Origin: Bilabrum cf. latius
Lineage: Eukaryota > Bigyra: Bicosoecida > Bigyra > Bicosoecida
Length of the DNA stretch: 64,000 bases
NCBI GenBank assembly: GCA_965178125.1
Contig: OZ237740.1
Location: 1,054,001 to 1,118,000, forward strand
Reading direction: 5' to 3'
Position 1 is the stretch's first letter; every line of letters begins with the position of its first letter. This document shows positions 25,901-36,961 of the stretch, one piece after another. The notes under the pieces were generated by a model. It did no database searches and had not been told where the DNA came from. It worked only from the letters and a program-made list of their open reading frames with translations. Position numbers and translations under genes: made by a program.

Positions 25901-27430
25901 GGCGGTAGGCACGGGCACGGCGGGCGGCAGGACTCGGGACGCCGCCTCCAGGGCTCCATGTCGAAGCATGGCGGCAACAGCCGGGCAAGCGGCGGCGCAG
26001 GCGGGCCCATGCTGACCCGCAATACAGAGGGTGCGAAGGGTGCCGCGTTCATGCGTGCCCGGGGGAAGGACCCTGCTGTCGGAGGCAGGGCGCCTGGGTC
26101 TGCGGGCTCTTCGAGGGCGGCTGGAGGCAGCACCGGCGGCTGGGGCGGGCGCGCAGGTCGTGATTCTCCTCGCACCAGCACACCAAGCCGTGGCTCCGGT
26201 GGAGGCTCTGGCGGCGGCTGGCGCAGTGGTGGGACCACTGGCGGTTCTGGTGCTGCACGGGGAGGCGCGGGGAGCGGTGCGGCGTCGTCGTCGTCGTCTG
26301 CCGGCCCCACCCCTCTGAAGAAGGCCAGCGAGCTGCCGTCGAGCCCTGTAGCGGCGAGCCCAGCGCCCGGAAAGGAGCCTGCCTACAGCATGACCGACAA
26401 GGAGGTCGAGCTCAAGGCGGTGTCCATGCTGGGCGAGTACAAAGGGAACGAAGGAGTCGACTCTAGGGACGAAGACGCGGCGGTTGACTTCGAAGAGGGG
26501 CTCAAAGCAGACCCTGCCACCTTTGCCTACAGGTTCGTTGGGTATGCCAGCGTGGGCATGCTGGACTCGCACGGTCCCAAGCTGGCCAGCACCGTGGCAC
26601 CAATGCTGGTTGGGCTGGTGGGTCAGGACAAGCTCGGCAAGGAGGACATCCAGAAGGGCCTGTGCAAGGGCATGGAGAAGTTCTCGTCGGTGGCCATGGA
26701 GGCGCCCAAGCTGCCGCAGTTCTTCGATGAGATTCTCGGGGGCCTGCTAGAGGCGGGCCTGATCGACTATGACACCATCTGTGGCATGCTGCCAAGGGCA
26801 GTTGCCGTGGGCAAGGGCATCGCTTGCTTCGCGGGATCCATGCTCAAGGCAGCGGCAGGAGCCAAGGTGGGCGACGAGGAGGTGGAGGCGCAGCTGGCCC
26901 GGCTAGCCCCAGCCAGTCCCTTTGACCTGGGCCAGGGCGCGCCCAAGCTGAGCCCGGAGTGCAAGAGCAGGCTGCCCAGCCTGGTGCAGGCCGTGGATTT
27001 GGCGAGGTCGATGGACGGCTGCAACCCGGAGGCCGTCGCAGCAGCGGCTGCCAAGGGCGCAGATTCCGCTGCACCGGAGGTGTTGGCCCGTGTCATCAGC
27101 GTGGCGGCGTGTGGCGCGTGCGGCAACAAGAACAGGAAGAACGAGGCGGGCATGGCTGCCGCAGTGGATGGCATCGCGGGTGTGATCAAGAGCATGCTGG
27201 GAGGGGATGCCGCCCTGGAGGCCCAGTTCCTGGAGGGTGTGGCTGGCGTGGTGCGCGAGGACTTCATGTTTCCCGTGGCATTTGGGCCCAAGGTGATCGT
27301 GAAGAGCCTGCAGGCTGCTGGTGCTCTCAGCGGTGGGGCTGCGGCAGAGCTACGCAAGGTGGCAAGTGCGCCCGGACCTGCAGGGCCCAAGACAATCGAG
27401 CAGGTCTCGGAACTCATTGCGCTCCTGTGA
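22957..27430 (+). CDS. Translation initiation factor eIF4G
   Basis: Seen: exons 22957-22997, 23088-23110 (only 23 nt) and 23187-27430, 1,435 residues, stop TGA, seven in-frame UAG codons including one in exon 1. The N terminus is Gln/Gly/Pro-rich. A RRPRRTFKIE...EPEWATEAKKR module follows, then a possible eIF4E-binding region, then a MIF4G domain (VLNKLTAGNQKKMMKQF, DLIFDKAL, ECLCNLIMQVGG, RLRFLC-UAG-DVLDAES). An RGG-rich linker leads to an MA3-type helical domain (KGMEKFSSVAMEAPKLPQFF). Known: eIF4G bridges cap-bound eIF4E, eIF4A and eIF3. At the UAG in RFLC-UAG-DVLD, human eIF4G has Gln and plants have Lys or Arg. The reading frame supports exon 1: phases 2, then 1+21+1, join without a break. 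Confidence 0.93.
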
Positions 27431-27516
27431 TCGTGAAGGTGCCATCTGTGGCTCGGGCGGATCGTGAATGCTGTTTTATACATCATGAACAAAGTAAAAT
27501 TGTGGCCTCTCATCGG

Positions 27517-29115
27517 TCAATCTGGATGAATTGCTTCCTAACCCTTCGCCATCCCAGTAGATCTAAGGTTCTCCTTGTCCACTGTAGATTCAGCCGAACC
27601 CTGCCTCTCCAGCGACATGTCTCCTCCAGAGGTGGGGCTACTTCCGCGCGGACTAGCAGTCGCACGGCTGTCTGGCTAGCTAGGTTCGTGGGGCAGCGTG
27701 GTCGGCTCGCCACCCACCAGGTGGAAGACAAGCGCTCCAGACACAACGATGACCAAGCTCACCCAGTACCACGCACTCAACGAATTACCAAATATAGCAG
27801 CAGCAGCTAGTGCAGCCCAGGCGTCCGACGAAAGCAGCGATATGTTGAAGAAAGCTGCGTCGGCGTGTTGCAGAAAGTGCGCTGTCAGCACGTACATTGC
27901 CACAAGGCACACCACGAAGCCAGCCAGATGAAGCTGGACCCCCCCAGGGTGACTACCACTCACTGGATCCAGCCCAATCAGCTGCAGGGCACCGCGTCTC
28001 TCGAGCACGAGCACTTGCACCACGCTCACGACAGCTCCAAAGGCCCCCACGCCGCCCAGGTACTCCCCGGGCCCTCCCCGCCCCCTGACCAGCGCCTCCT
28101 GCGCGACATTGTTGCAAGCATACAGAATAGAACCCAGCACACACAGCATGTCGCCGAGAGCCCGCTGGCCCCCTTGCGACCACTCCGAGGGCGGCGTGCT
28201 CGCAGAGGCTGCAAGTCGGAGCACTTGCTCCGTGAGCGAGCGCGCCGGTGACACGCCAGACGGGGGAAGATCTGCACCGTTGCCCGCAAGGGTTGCGTTT
28301 CTTCCTCCCCCGCTTTGGCTGCCGCCACTGCTGCTGCTGTCCCCCGGATCTACAGCGTCACCGATCACCAGCACGATGAGCCCAACGAGGCAGACAAGGC
28401 CGGCACCGATGTGAATCCACGTGAACCGCCTTCGCAGGAAGATTGATTCGAGCAACATTGCCGTTGGAATGCTGAGACAATCCAACAACATGACAGACGT
28501 TAGAGTCGTGTACTAGTACGCCATCACGACGAGAAAATTCGCCTCCACGTCGGTGAAGCCAAGAACCGCATACCGCCACCATGGCACAGATAGCTCCGAA
28601 CAGCATGGCCTGCACTTCCAACAGTCCAAATTTTCACAACCGCATAGCAGAGCCGGCTGGTTATCGGGGGTTTGCAACGCGTGCGGCGCGCCAGAATCCT
28701 GCAGCCTTGGCGCAGCGGCGGGAACACGGCTCTCGACGGGTGTCCCCAGACTCTTTGCGACTGGGGAGCAGAGCAAGGGCTCGCTATCAGACCTTGATGA
28801 CTTGACACATCCATTTGTTCCGTCAGAATGCTGTCTCGTGTCCTGACCCTCTGTTGAATCGTTCAAGTGTTCACCTGTGCTGCTGGATGGCATCCTCGTG
28901 TTAGAATTTAGTCGTGGACAAGCTAGCCGGACAACCAAAAATAGCGATAACAAACTGTAAGATAATATCGATTGCGACGTGGGTGCATCAACGCCTGCGT
29001 TGGCTATCCAGGTCGAAAAAACCCCAGTACCAGCCACGAGCAGACTGATAGCCTGGCCGAACAGTACTGTAAAGAATGCCTTGTTCGTGCATATCGAGCA
29101 CGAAACCTACGCCAT
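27517..29115 (-). CDS. SLC35F1/F2-type membrane transporter
   Basis: Seen: 532 residues, stop TGA, four in-frame UAG codons; the third codon is UAG (MA-UAG-VSC). Multiple transmembrane helices are visible: AFFTVLFGQAISLLVAGTGV, a long hydrophilic Ser/Thr-rich loop of about 100 residues, then WWRYAVLGFTDVEANFLVV, MAY-UAG-YTTLTSVMLLDC, WIHIGAGLVCLVGLIVLVIG and four more. Known: the DVEANxLVVKAYQYTTLTS block is the hallmark of SLC35F1/F2/F6-like proteins in plants and animals, and Gln is invariant in the versions I know at the UAG position (28513-28515). Substrate of the family is poorly defined. The gene is divergent from the HECT gene, with 163 bp between start codons. Confidence 0.92.
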
Positions 29116-29278
29116 GACTATGATTTTGTCAGACTCCCTCTGTCATGTGACTGTCTCTTGCAATGAGAAGAAGCTGCAGTTGCACAAGAGCACAGCAACA
29201 GATGACGATTGAGCCTCCTGCGAAGAACGGTGCAGAATCTAGCACAAGTAGTACTTTTAGAATATAGTACCATTGCAC
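29116..29278. promoter_or_regulatory. Shared bidirectional promoter region
   Basis: The start codons of the SLC35F-type transporter (minus) and the HECT ligase (plus) are only 163 bp apart, so both promoters and 5' UTRs must lie here. I see no specific element. This is inferred from gene layout alone. Confidence 0.45.
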
Positions 29279-32200
29279 ATGGATGAAAATAGTGGTCATG
29301 CAGGGGAGTCACACAGGGGACGAGGGAGAGGTCGTCGCAATAGGCGTGGTGGGAGGGATCGTGGTGGACGACGCGGCGGCGGCAGAGCTGGTGCAGACGG
29401 TGTATCTCAGACCGGAGGTGGAGTTAATTCGTCTACGTAGAGATAGAATACACGTGGTGGGTCGGGAACCAGGCAGGCTGGAGGACAGAGTAGGGAAACC
29501 GGTGGCTTTGCTGCCCGTGCGCTCGCAAGAGCTGCAGCCTCTGGAGCAGGAGCAGCAGATCCAAGTGAAATGTCACAAACCACGCGGGCAAGTGGTGGTT
29601 CCGGAGGAAACCGTGGTCGCGGTAGAGGCCGAGGGGCCGGTCGAGGGCGGGGTCGAGGGAGAGGCAGATCTCCGGGGTCCGGCGGGACTAGCTAGTAGCA
29701 TGGTGGGTCTGCTGCCCGCAGGGGCAGGGGTGCCAGACGTGGCGGGCGTGGTAGGGGTGGATCGCATCGTGGTGGCTCGAATGCACCCCGCGCCCGCGCG
29801 CGGCAGTCCACCGGAGCCTCCTCCGATTCTGATCCATCCGAAGGGGAGGGCCGAGGGCCTCGAGGGAGAGCGCGGGCGAGACGGATGGGGAGGGGCAGGG
29901 GGAGGAGGAGGACGATGGGTTCGGTTGAGAGCTCCTCGGAATCATCCGGTTCGTATGACAGCGACCCTGACGGAAGCAGCTCCAGCCCCATTTCCCAGCT
30001 GGGAGCAGACTCGGATGATAGAGATTCAGACTCAACCCGAAGCAGCGAGGGGGATCAGTCGAGCGTGATCTCTGATTCGTACGAGCTGAGGCAGTTTCAG
30101 GGAGCAAGGAGGAAGCACCAGTGCGCTGTGGTAGGGCTGGCGACGGCAGCCATCTCGGTTGACATCGATGCGATCGTCGGCGCGGATGCTCGCTGGGGGC
30201 AGGAGGACCCCGCAAGGCCGCTTGCCCTGCGCCGTCTGCTTTGTCCGGAACCCATGCCCTACGCTCTCGACTTCGTGAAGATAGCGCTTATTGAACACGG
30301 CGGACACATGGATCCGCCGGCGAGCGAGTTGGCCTCAAGCCGAGATGCGTTGGCGACCGTGCCTGCGGCAGCGCTGGAGCTGTCTGCCATTATCTGCGGA
30401 GCTATTGCGCAAGCGACAGCCAGCCGCATTCGACAAGAGCTTTAGGGCAGTTCGTCTGATAGCGATGCCGCATCTGCGGTGACGTTTTCCGATGACACCG
30501 ATTTGAGTGCCGCGGCCACGCGAGCCTTGATCCCCCTGCTGCAGCGCGAGCTCAGGAGACTGCCCTGCGAGGGCACCGCGCTGAGGATCCGCGAGGCGGG
30601 TGCTGACGGCACGACACATGTGGGGGCAGCCAGTCTAGCCGCAGCTGCCGGTGGCAAGACATACGAAGTGTCCATGAAGCGCAGCCAGATCTGCTCTGGC
30701 GCACTGCCGGCGCTTGCCATGATGCTGTATCCCTCCTTGCCAGTGCAGCCTTGGGAGAGCCGGAACAGGTTAGTGCAGCTGCCGGAGCCAGATGCCTCCA
30801 ACAAGGCTCGGTTGAGGAAAGTGGTGCACAGCGTCACTCGACACCTATTGGCCACTGACTAGGCGTTGCGGTCGTCTGGGGACTCTTCGATAGATAAGGC
30901 GTTCGACGAGATGGCGGCGGTCGGGCTGCGACCAGGTATCGAAGAGCAGGTCGCATCCGGTTTGCTCGCTGAGAGTCAGGTGCAGGCGAGGGAGGCCATG
31001 GGGACGAAACCTGTCGCCGCCTGGCAGATCGGAGCTATGCTTGAGAAGGTCATCTTTGGGCTGCTGCACGACCTCCCGACAAGACTGAAGGGAACCTCGG
31101 CCTCGTCGCCTTACGCGCTAGAAGGCGCCAAGCAGGCGCTTCGGTCTTGCGGGCTCCTATGGGCCACCCTTTCCAGGGAACACAGAGTGAACGAGCCCAA
31201 GACTGTCCACGACGATGTAGGGGCCCGTTGCGCGAGCGCTCGCATCGATAGGCTCCTCGGAGAGGGTGCACCTGGCACGCAGGTGCCCGCATCCCTTGTG
31301 GACAAGATGCAGCGGGAGTGGGCGCGGCGGGATGCGATGGAGTCCTCTTCGTTGCGCGCAATTATTAGCGAGCTGCAAGACTGTCTGCAGGCCAAGCCCA
31401 GCTTTGCCTTTATGGTCGTGCAGGCGTTCGGTTTGCAGCGCTGTCTCAGGCTATTGGTGAGCTGTTCCAGTCGCCCGGAGCTAGAGATCGTTTGCGAGGC
31501 GCTGCGGCTGTCGCGAGAGGTTCAAGAAGAACAAGATGGCTAGGACGGGTCTGATGGCGCGGCTGGCAGCTCCACAGCCAGCGCTGTGGCAACTGAGTTG
31601 TCCTAGGGCTTGCTGCACGCCAGGCTCGCAGCATCTTTCGTGAATTCGTACGCAGGCCTAGAGGAGGGAACCGAGTCGCAGGTGACGCCTCTGCGTGCAG
31701 TTCTCTTGTCGCTGCTTGTGGCGGCTGATGTGGAAGGCGGCCTCATCGACTGCATTGACCCGCCCTCCTTGCCTGGCGGGGCTTACGATTGGGACGGAAG
31801 CTGGCTCCGAGGGGCCATGTGGGAGCAGGAGGGCAGTCAGAGGGGGAGGCGCTCTGTGCAAGACCTAGCACACTGCCGGCCATGCAGGCCACAGGGACTT
31901 GATGAGGGATTGCTGATGCACGTTCTCTTTGGGATTGCGAGGCGGGGTACCCCGCTCGGGGTGGTGGAGCTGCTCCGATCGTTGATCGTGCTGCTAGTGC
32001 GGTGCGTGACCGGGCACGAGCTGGGACAGACCCTGTTGGAGGACTCGGACTCCTGCTACCAGCCCGAGTTTGACGGGCAATGGACGGCGGAGAGGCTAAG
32101 GGGCCATGGCAGTGATGCCGCACAGGGCTCTCTGCTCCGGCCCGAGTGGCTTGTGGCACACCAGCCTCTCCGGAATATCAAGGCGCTTGCCAGCATGGAC

Positions 32201-35200
32201 TTCATGTCCGTCAGATCGTGCAGACTGCTGCTGAGCAGCGGTATGGTCGCGTTCCTGTGTCAGAGGGTTGCGCGGTGCCTGCGCGGGCTTGCGTTCGACG
32301 TTGCCGGTTCCTGGGACGACGAGTCGTACCGGTCGTCCGAGGACGAGGTGCACGTTCTGCTGAAGAAGGGCGAAGAGTGGTCAGTGCGGCAGCTGCTTGG
32401 CTCGGCGAGCCAGCTGTACCTCCTGCGGCGCGCGCTTCCCCGCGCATGCGTGTTCAAGCCCGCCGAGGCCGAGGGCCAAACGCTTGCAGTAGCCGCGATG
32501 GTGGTGGCTGCAAGGCGGTCGGACTACCTGTGGCGCCTTGCATACGACAACGTGGGCGAAGGCGGCCAGACCAAGGCACAGACAGCCGGAGATCGTGCGG
32601 CAGATCTAGACGCAGTGGTGGGTGGATTCTTCGACGACCTTGAGGACGTGGACGAGGACGTCATCGGCGGGGCACTGATGGACGTGGACAGAGAGGGATC
32701 CGGTGGCGACGCTGCGCTGGGAGCAGCAGCGGGCGCGGCGTCTGGGGCAGGTTCAGGGGATGGGAGCAAGCCTATTCCTGGGACAGCCTCTGGGCCAGCG
32801 TCCAGCTAGCCCTCTGTGAAGCATGCCCACGAGGGCCTCGCATCTCTCAAGTCGGCCATTGCAACGCTGAGCGAGACCTCTATGCTTGACCACGACTGCG
32901 TGCGGGGCCGCGAGGTCAGGCTGCCGAGGGGGGAGCCGGCCTTCGTGATGTGTCACGGCGCCGACTCGTTTGGCGATGTAGATACAGACAGAGACGCGTG
33001 TTTGCCGAGCCTGGCAGCCACTGGGCTCCCAAGCGTGCCGGATCATCTGGAGTGGCTGTGTGAAGAGCTGGCCCAAGAGACGCTCCGTATGAAGACACTG
33101 GCGGCAGCAGCAGGGCTGCTCGGGTCGCACGCTTCGTCCGCCGATTTAGTGGCTGACTCAAGCACCGATGCACCGGCTGCCAGCGGTCGCGCCGCAACCG
33201 ACCCACTCGCAGCTAAGCCGGCACGATTCTCGCTGGATTCGGCTTGGCTGCGCGACTGGAGGCACATGCGGTCGACAGGGCTCAGACAGCTTAGCTTTGC
33301 TCGAGATTGGGCCGACTGTGCATTTGGGATCCTCGCTGCCCCCGTTGCCACGGCATTGGACCACGCCTTGTCCGCGATGGATCTCGCGCATACCGGCTCG
33401 CCCATGGAGTGCGTGGGTCGGTTTGGCGCGATCTTGTCATGCTCCATGGCCTTTGGCCAGGTGTTGCAGGCCTCGTATGCTCATCATTGTGCTGGCAAGG
33501 AGGACGGGAGCGATGGTGGTGCCTCTTCACTAGCAGCTAGTGATGGAGGGGAAGGCCTCTGGGAACAGCTGGTCGAGGCGCAGGCACAGCAGCGGTCTCC
33601 CGCCTCGGCATCGTCTGCGTCTAAAGCAAAACGGATTGGCGCAGCGGGTCTCGCAGGCCTGTAGCAGCGGCTGGAGTATGCACCTACAAGCCAGAGCTTG
33701 GACAAGCTTGTGCTCGTGTGTCTGCCCAGCATTCAGACCCAGGTGGTGCGCGGCTCCAAGCCGTCCGGGTCCTTGGCGCCGCAAGCGGCAGCCTAGTCCG
33801 CACCAGCAATGTCGCGCACCCGTCGGCCGCGCCGTATTTTCAAGATTGAGAAGGATGGAAAGGAGCCAGAGTGGGCCGCAGAAGCTAAAAAGCGCCAGGA
33901 GGAAGACGAAGCAGCAACGAGGACCGCTGCCGCACAAGCACCGGCCCCGCCCAGCTCACTTAGCCATCATCCACAAGCCGAAGCAGCCGCATAGTGCCAG
34001 GCAGCTCCTCTCCCAATCACGGTGTCCAGCGATGTTGTACCGGCTCAAGCACTGACCCTAAAATAGATTAGGCGTTCCGTGTCAAATGAAAGTCGCGGGC
34101 CTGCTCCTGATGCGTCCGAAGGTGTCGACGTTAAACCACGCGCCATGCCAGATATGCCCACTCCGTCGAGTGCCTCGCTTCTGGTCGTTACGGTGGCAAA
34201 CTGCGCGCGAGATCCATGCAAAGCGATATCCGAGGCTCGACCTACGCACCCGTCGGTCGTTCGTCTGTTTCAGCGACGCAGCACCGCGATCCAGGAGCTG
34301 GCAGACAACGACGAAGCCGGCGAGCTGCCCCCGATGATGGGCTTTCTGGCCGATATTCCTAGGGTCATGCCTCTTTCTAGCCGCATCTCGTACGTCTCTA
34401 GCCTCACGAGCGACCATGATGAGCGCGAAGTCGGCCTATTTGAGGGCGACATCGACCGCATTGCACGGGGTGAGGATTTCCGTCAGTCGGTCCTGGCCTT
34501 CGTGCTGGATATGATGCGCAGCCGTCCAGAAGAGGTACGGCCGCTCCCTACCATCGTATTCAAGGGAGAAGAGGGGGCAGGGCCCGGGCCGTCTCGGGAG
34601 GGGCTAGTACTGCTTGCAAACGTGCTTTTCTCCACCGAGCCCGTGTGGCGCGCTGAGGTAGACGCCAAGATCGCCGCTGGCACCAAAGGTGTCAAGTCGG
34701 CCGAGGACGTTGTGCTGGACGGCTGCTCAGAGGACGGCACATCGCCAGGACATCCTGTGGGGGACGCGCTCCTGTGGGCACTGCCTCTGTTCAAGCCATC
34801 GCCGGACGGGCGGCACGTGGTGCCAGTGCCGAGCGAGTGCATTCCGTGGGGGCAGCCGGTCCCTGGTGCTCCGAAGCGCTGGGTGTCCGCGCCACGCTAG
34901 GGCAAGAAGAAGACAAAGAAACAGAAGGTGGTGAAGGAGGCGCAGCCAATCCGGTACCCTCGGTCCAGGAGCATGGGCATTCGTATCAGGCAGGCGCTGT
35001 TTAAGGCTGCCGGGCGGCTGTTGGGGATGTCGGTCCTCAGCCGGCAGCCCCTTGGTGTGGCTCTGCCGCAGATCATGACAGATTTTCTGCGGTTTCCTGC
35101 CGCCAGCTCCATCGAGTCTCTGATCGTTGGTTCGGGGTTTGCTGCTGCGGACGCCTTCAGACAGCAGCTCGACTTCGAGCAGACATAGGTAGCTGCATTC

Positions 35201-35812
35201 GCCGAGGCCACAGAGGCCGCGAGGCCTGGCCCCAGCGCGCGAGCCACGGGGTGGCTGCGGCCCTCTCCCGACTTGCTCGCGGGGGCGTCGCAGAGCGCAG
35301 CAGCGCTGGTGCGAGCCATGGGAGAGGTGGATGCAGGGTTTGCGCGCCAGTGCAAGGCCATTCTGCAGGTTGACTTGGGATACGGGATCGAGCCAAGCGT
35401 TGAGGAACGGGCCAGAGAGGTCCTCGAGAGCGGCGGAGACTCCACAAGCAGGCGCGCCGCTGAGGCCGTCTCTGGTGTACTGGCTGCCTGGGTCCCTCCC
35501 GAGACGGGATTCGAGGACATGCGACTAGAGTACTCCGGGCGGGGGGACGGGCTGCCTGCGGGCGCCTCGCCAGACTGCCAGCTTGCATTCATGCAGGAGT
35601 GCGTGGTGAGGCAGGGCGGGGGACGCGTGGTGGGCGGGTTTGAGGCACCTACGAGCCGCGTGGCGAGCAGGCTGCTGGCGGGTCCGAAGGGTACAAAAGG
35701 TCGCAAGCGGAAGGGTGGGGCGGGCTCTGGCGGCTGGCAAGCTGACCCAGCTGCAGGAAAACGAGACGACGAGGGCGCGGGCGGCTGCAAGTCGGACGAT
35801 GAGGACGAGGAA

Positions 35813-35844
<32 letters not shown>

Positions 35845-36856
35845 AGGCACGCCACCCTAGGCCGGTGGAGCTGGCTAGGCGAGCGGGACGCCGTCCGGCG
35901 CCGCAACGGGCGGGGCAGCCGCTGCAGGCAAAGATGCGCCATCCAGCCCGGGCAGCGCCGCACCGCTGAAGCCGAAGCACGGAGGGAAACACTGGTTGCG
36001 CTACCTGCAGGCCGACGGTGCTCTCCACGTCTCGGAAGATCCTCTGTACTTCGAGCACGGCACGCGGTAGGAGACGGAGGCCCAGGCGAGGGAGAGGAGG
36101 GAGGAGGAGGAGGCGTGCGGACCGCTGCCCAAGGAGTTCCCCTTGACCGTTGCAGTGCCGTCGCCGCTTTTGCGCAACGACACCAAGCTGCAGTTCGTGA
36201 GGCTGCATGCGGCGCGGCTGTGCCTTGGCAGCCCGCTCGCGGCTGATGCAGAGTCCCTGCTTATCGTGCAACAGCGGGTCACTCAGCGCGAGTGGGACCA
36301 GATGGGCTCGTCTGGCGGCTTGCACGACCTGCGAGAGTCGGTGCAGTGCTCCTTTGAAATGCTGGCCTCGATGAAGACCCGGGCGTGTGACGCGGCCGCC
36401 ATGCGAGACGGCTTTTCTGAGATGGTGACCCGCGCGAGGGTGTTCTCTGCCGCGGAGCTGCAGGCCATGTTCCGCGGGTCTAGGAGTATCGACGTGCGCG
36501 CCTGGCGCGCGGCTTCGAGGCCGCACCCGCCCAACCTGCGCAGCCCGGTGCTTGGCTGGCTGTGGGACGAGATCGGAGGGATGGACGAAGCCTTGAAGCG
36601 GGCCCTCCTTCGTTTCTGGACGGGGAGCTCGACGCCTCCGGTGGGGGGGTTCCGGTCGGGCGTGCAAATGGAGGGCAAGCTTAAGGTGTGCGTGTCTCAT
36701 CAGTCGAGCGGCGGAGACGATGCTGACGGTAGGCTGCCCAAGTCGAGCACGTGCGACTTGCAGCTGCAGCTGCCGGCGTACAGCAGCCGAGCAGTCCTCG
36801 GCAGACAACTGCGGAGGGCCATTGAAATGGCTGGGGAAGGGTATGGCTTGCTCTGA
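29279..36856 (+). CDS. Giant HECT-type E3 ubiquitin ligase with RGG-box N terminus (UPL3/TRIP12-like)
   Basis: Seen: 2,525 residues in a single frame, stop TGA, about 18 in-frame UAG codons. Residues 1-210 are extremely Arg/Gly-rich (RGRGRG, GGNRGRGRG), with two adjacent UAG codons at 29693-29698. A Ser/Asp-rich acidic stretch follows, then a long Ala/Leu-rich helical region of armadillo/HEAT character. Residues about 1496-1595 copy a module of the eIF4G N terminus. The HECT domain begins near residue 1680 (RISYVSSL, FKGEEGAGPGPSREG), is interrupted by a long acidic insert (EDEEEDEDEDEDEGEG), and ends with FWTGSSTPPVGGF, LPKSSTCDLQLQLPAYSS and EGYGLL. Cys2492 in STCD is the predicted thioester cysteine. 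Known: HECT ligases accept ubiquitin on this Cys and pass it to substrates. The UPL3/TRIP12 assignment rests on the GPGPSRE-type segment and is tentative. Confidence 0.9.
33766..34060 (+). repeat. eIF4G N-terminal module duplicated inside the HECT gene
   Basis: Codons here align with eIF4G 23360-23560 at protein and DNA level (RRPRRIFKIEKDGKEPEWAA against RRPRRTFKIE..GKEPEWAT, then QAPAPPS in both). The shared DNA includes runs such as GAGCCAGAGTGGGCC. At one aligned codon eIF4G has CAG (23387-23389) and the HECT gene has TAG (33794-33796), with the same neighbours. It is in frame in both genes. Confidence 0.85.
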
Positions 36857-36961
36857 GTGGACTTGTAGCACGCTGCATTTTGTGTCACCCGGAGCCCGAA
36901 CACGCTAGGTTGTCCTCGAATAATCAAAACATTGTCGCCACCTTCAAGTGTGGGCCACAGG

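Noticed and set aside
29283-30068. A 261-codon plus-strand frame (MKIVVMQGSH...) at the start of the HECT gene
   Set aside because: It overlaps the RGG-coding frame that begins with ATG at 29279 and joins the ligase; the alternative frame has no family resemblance.
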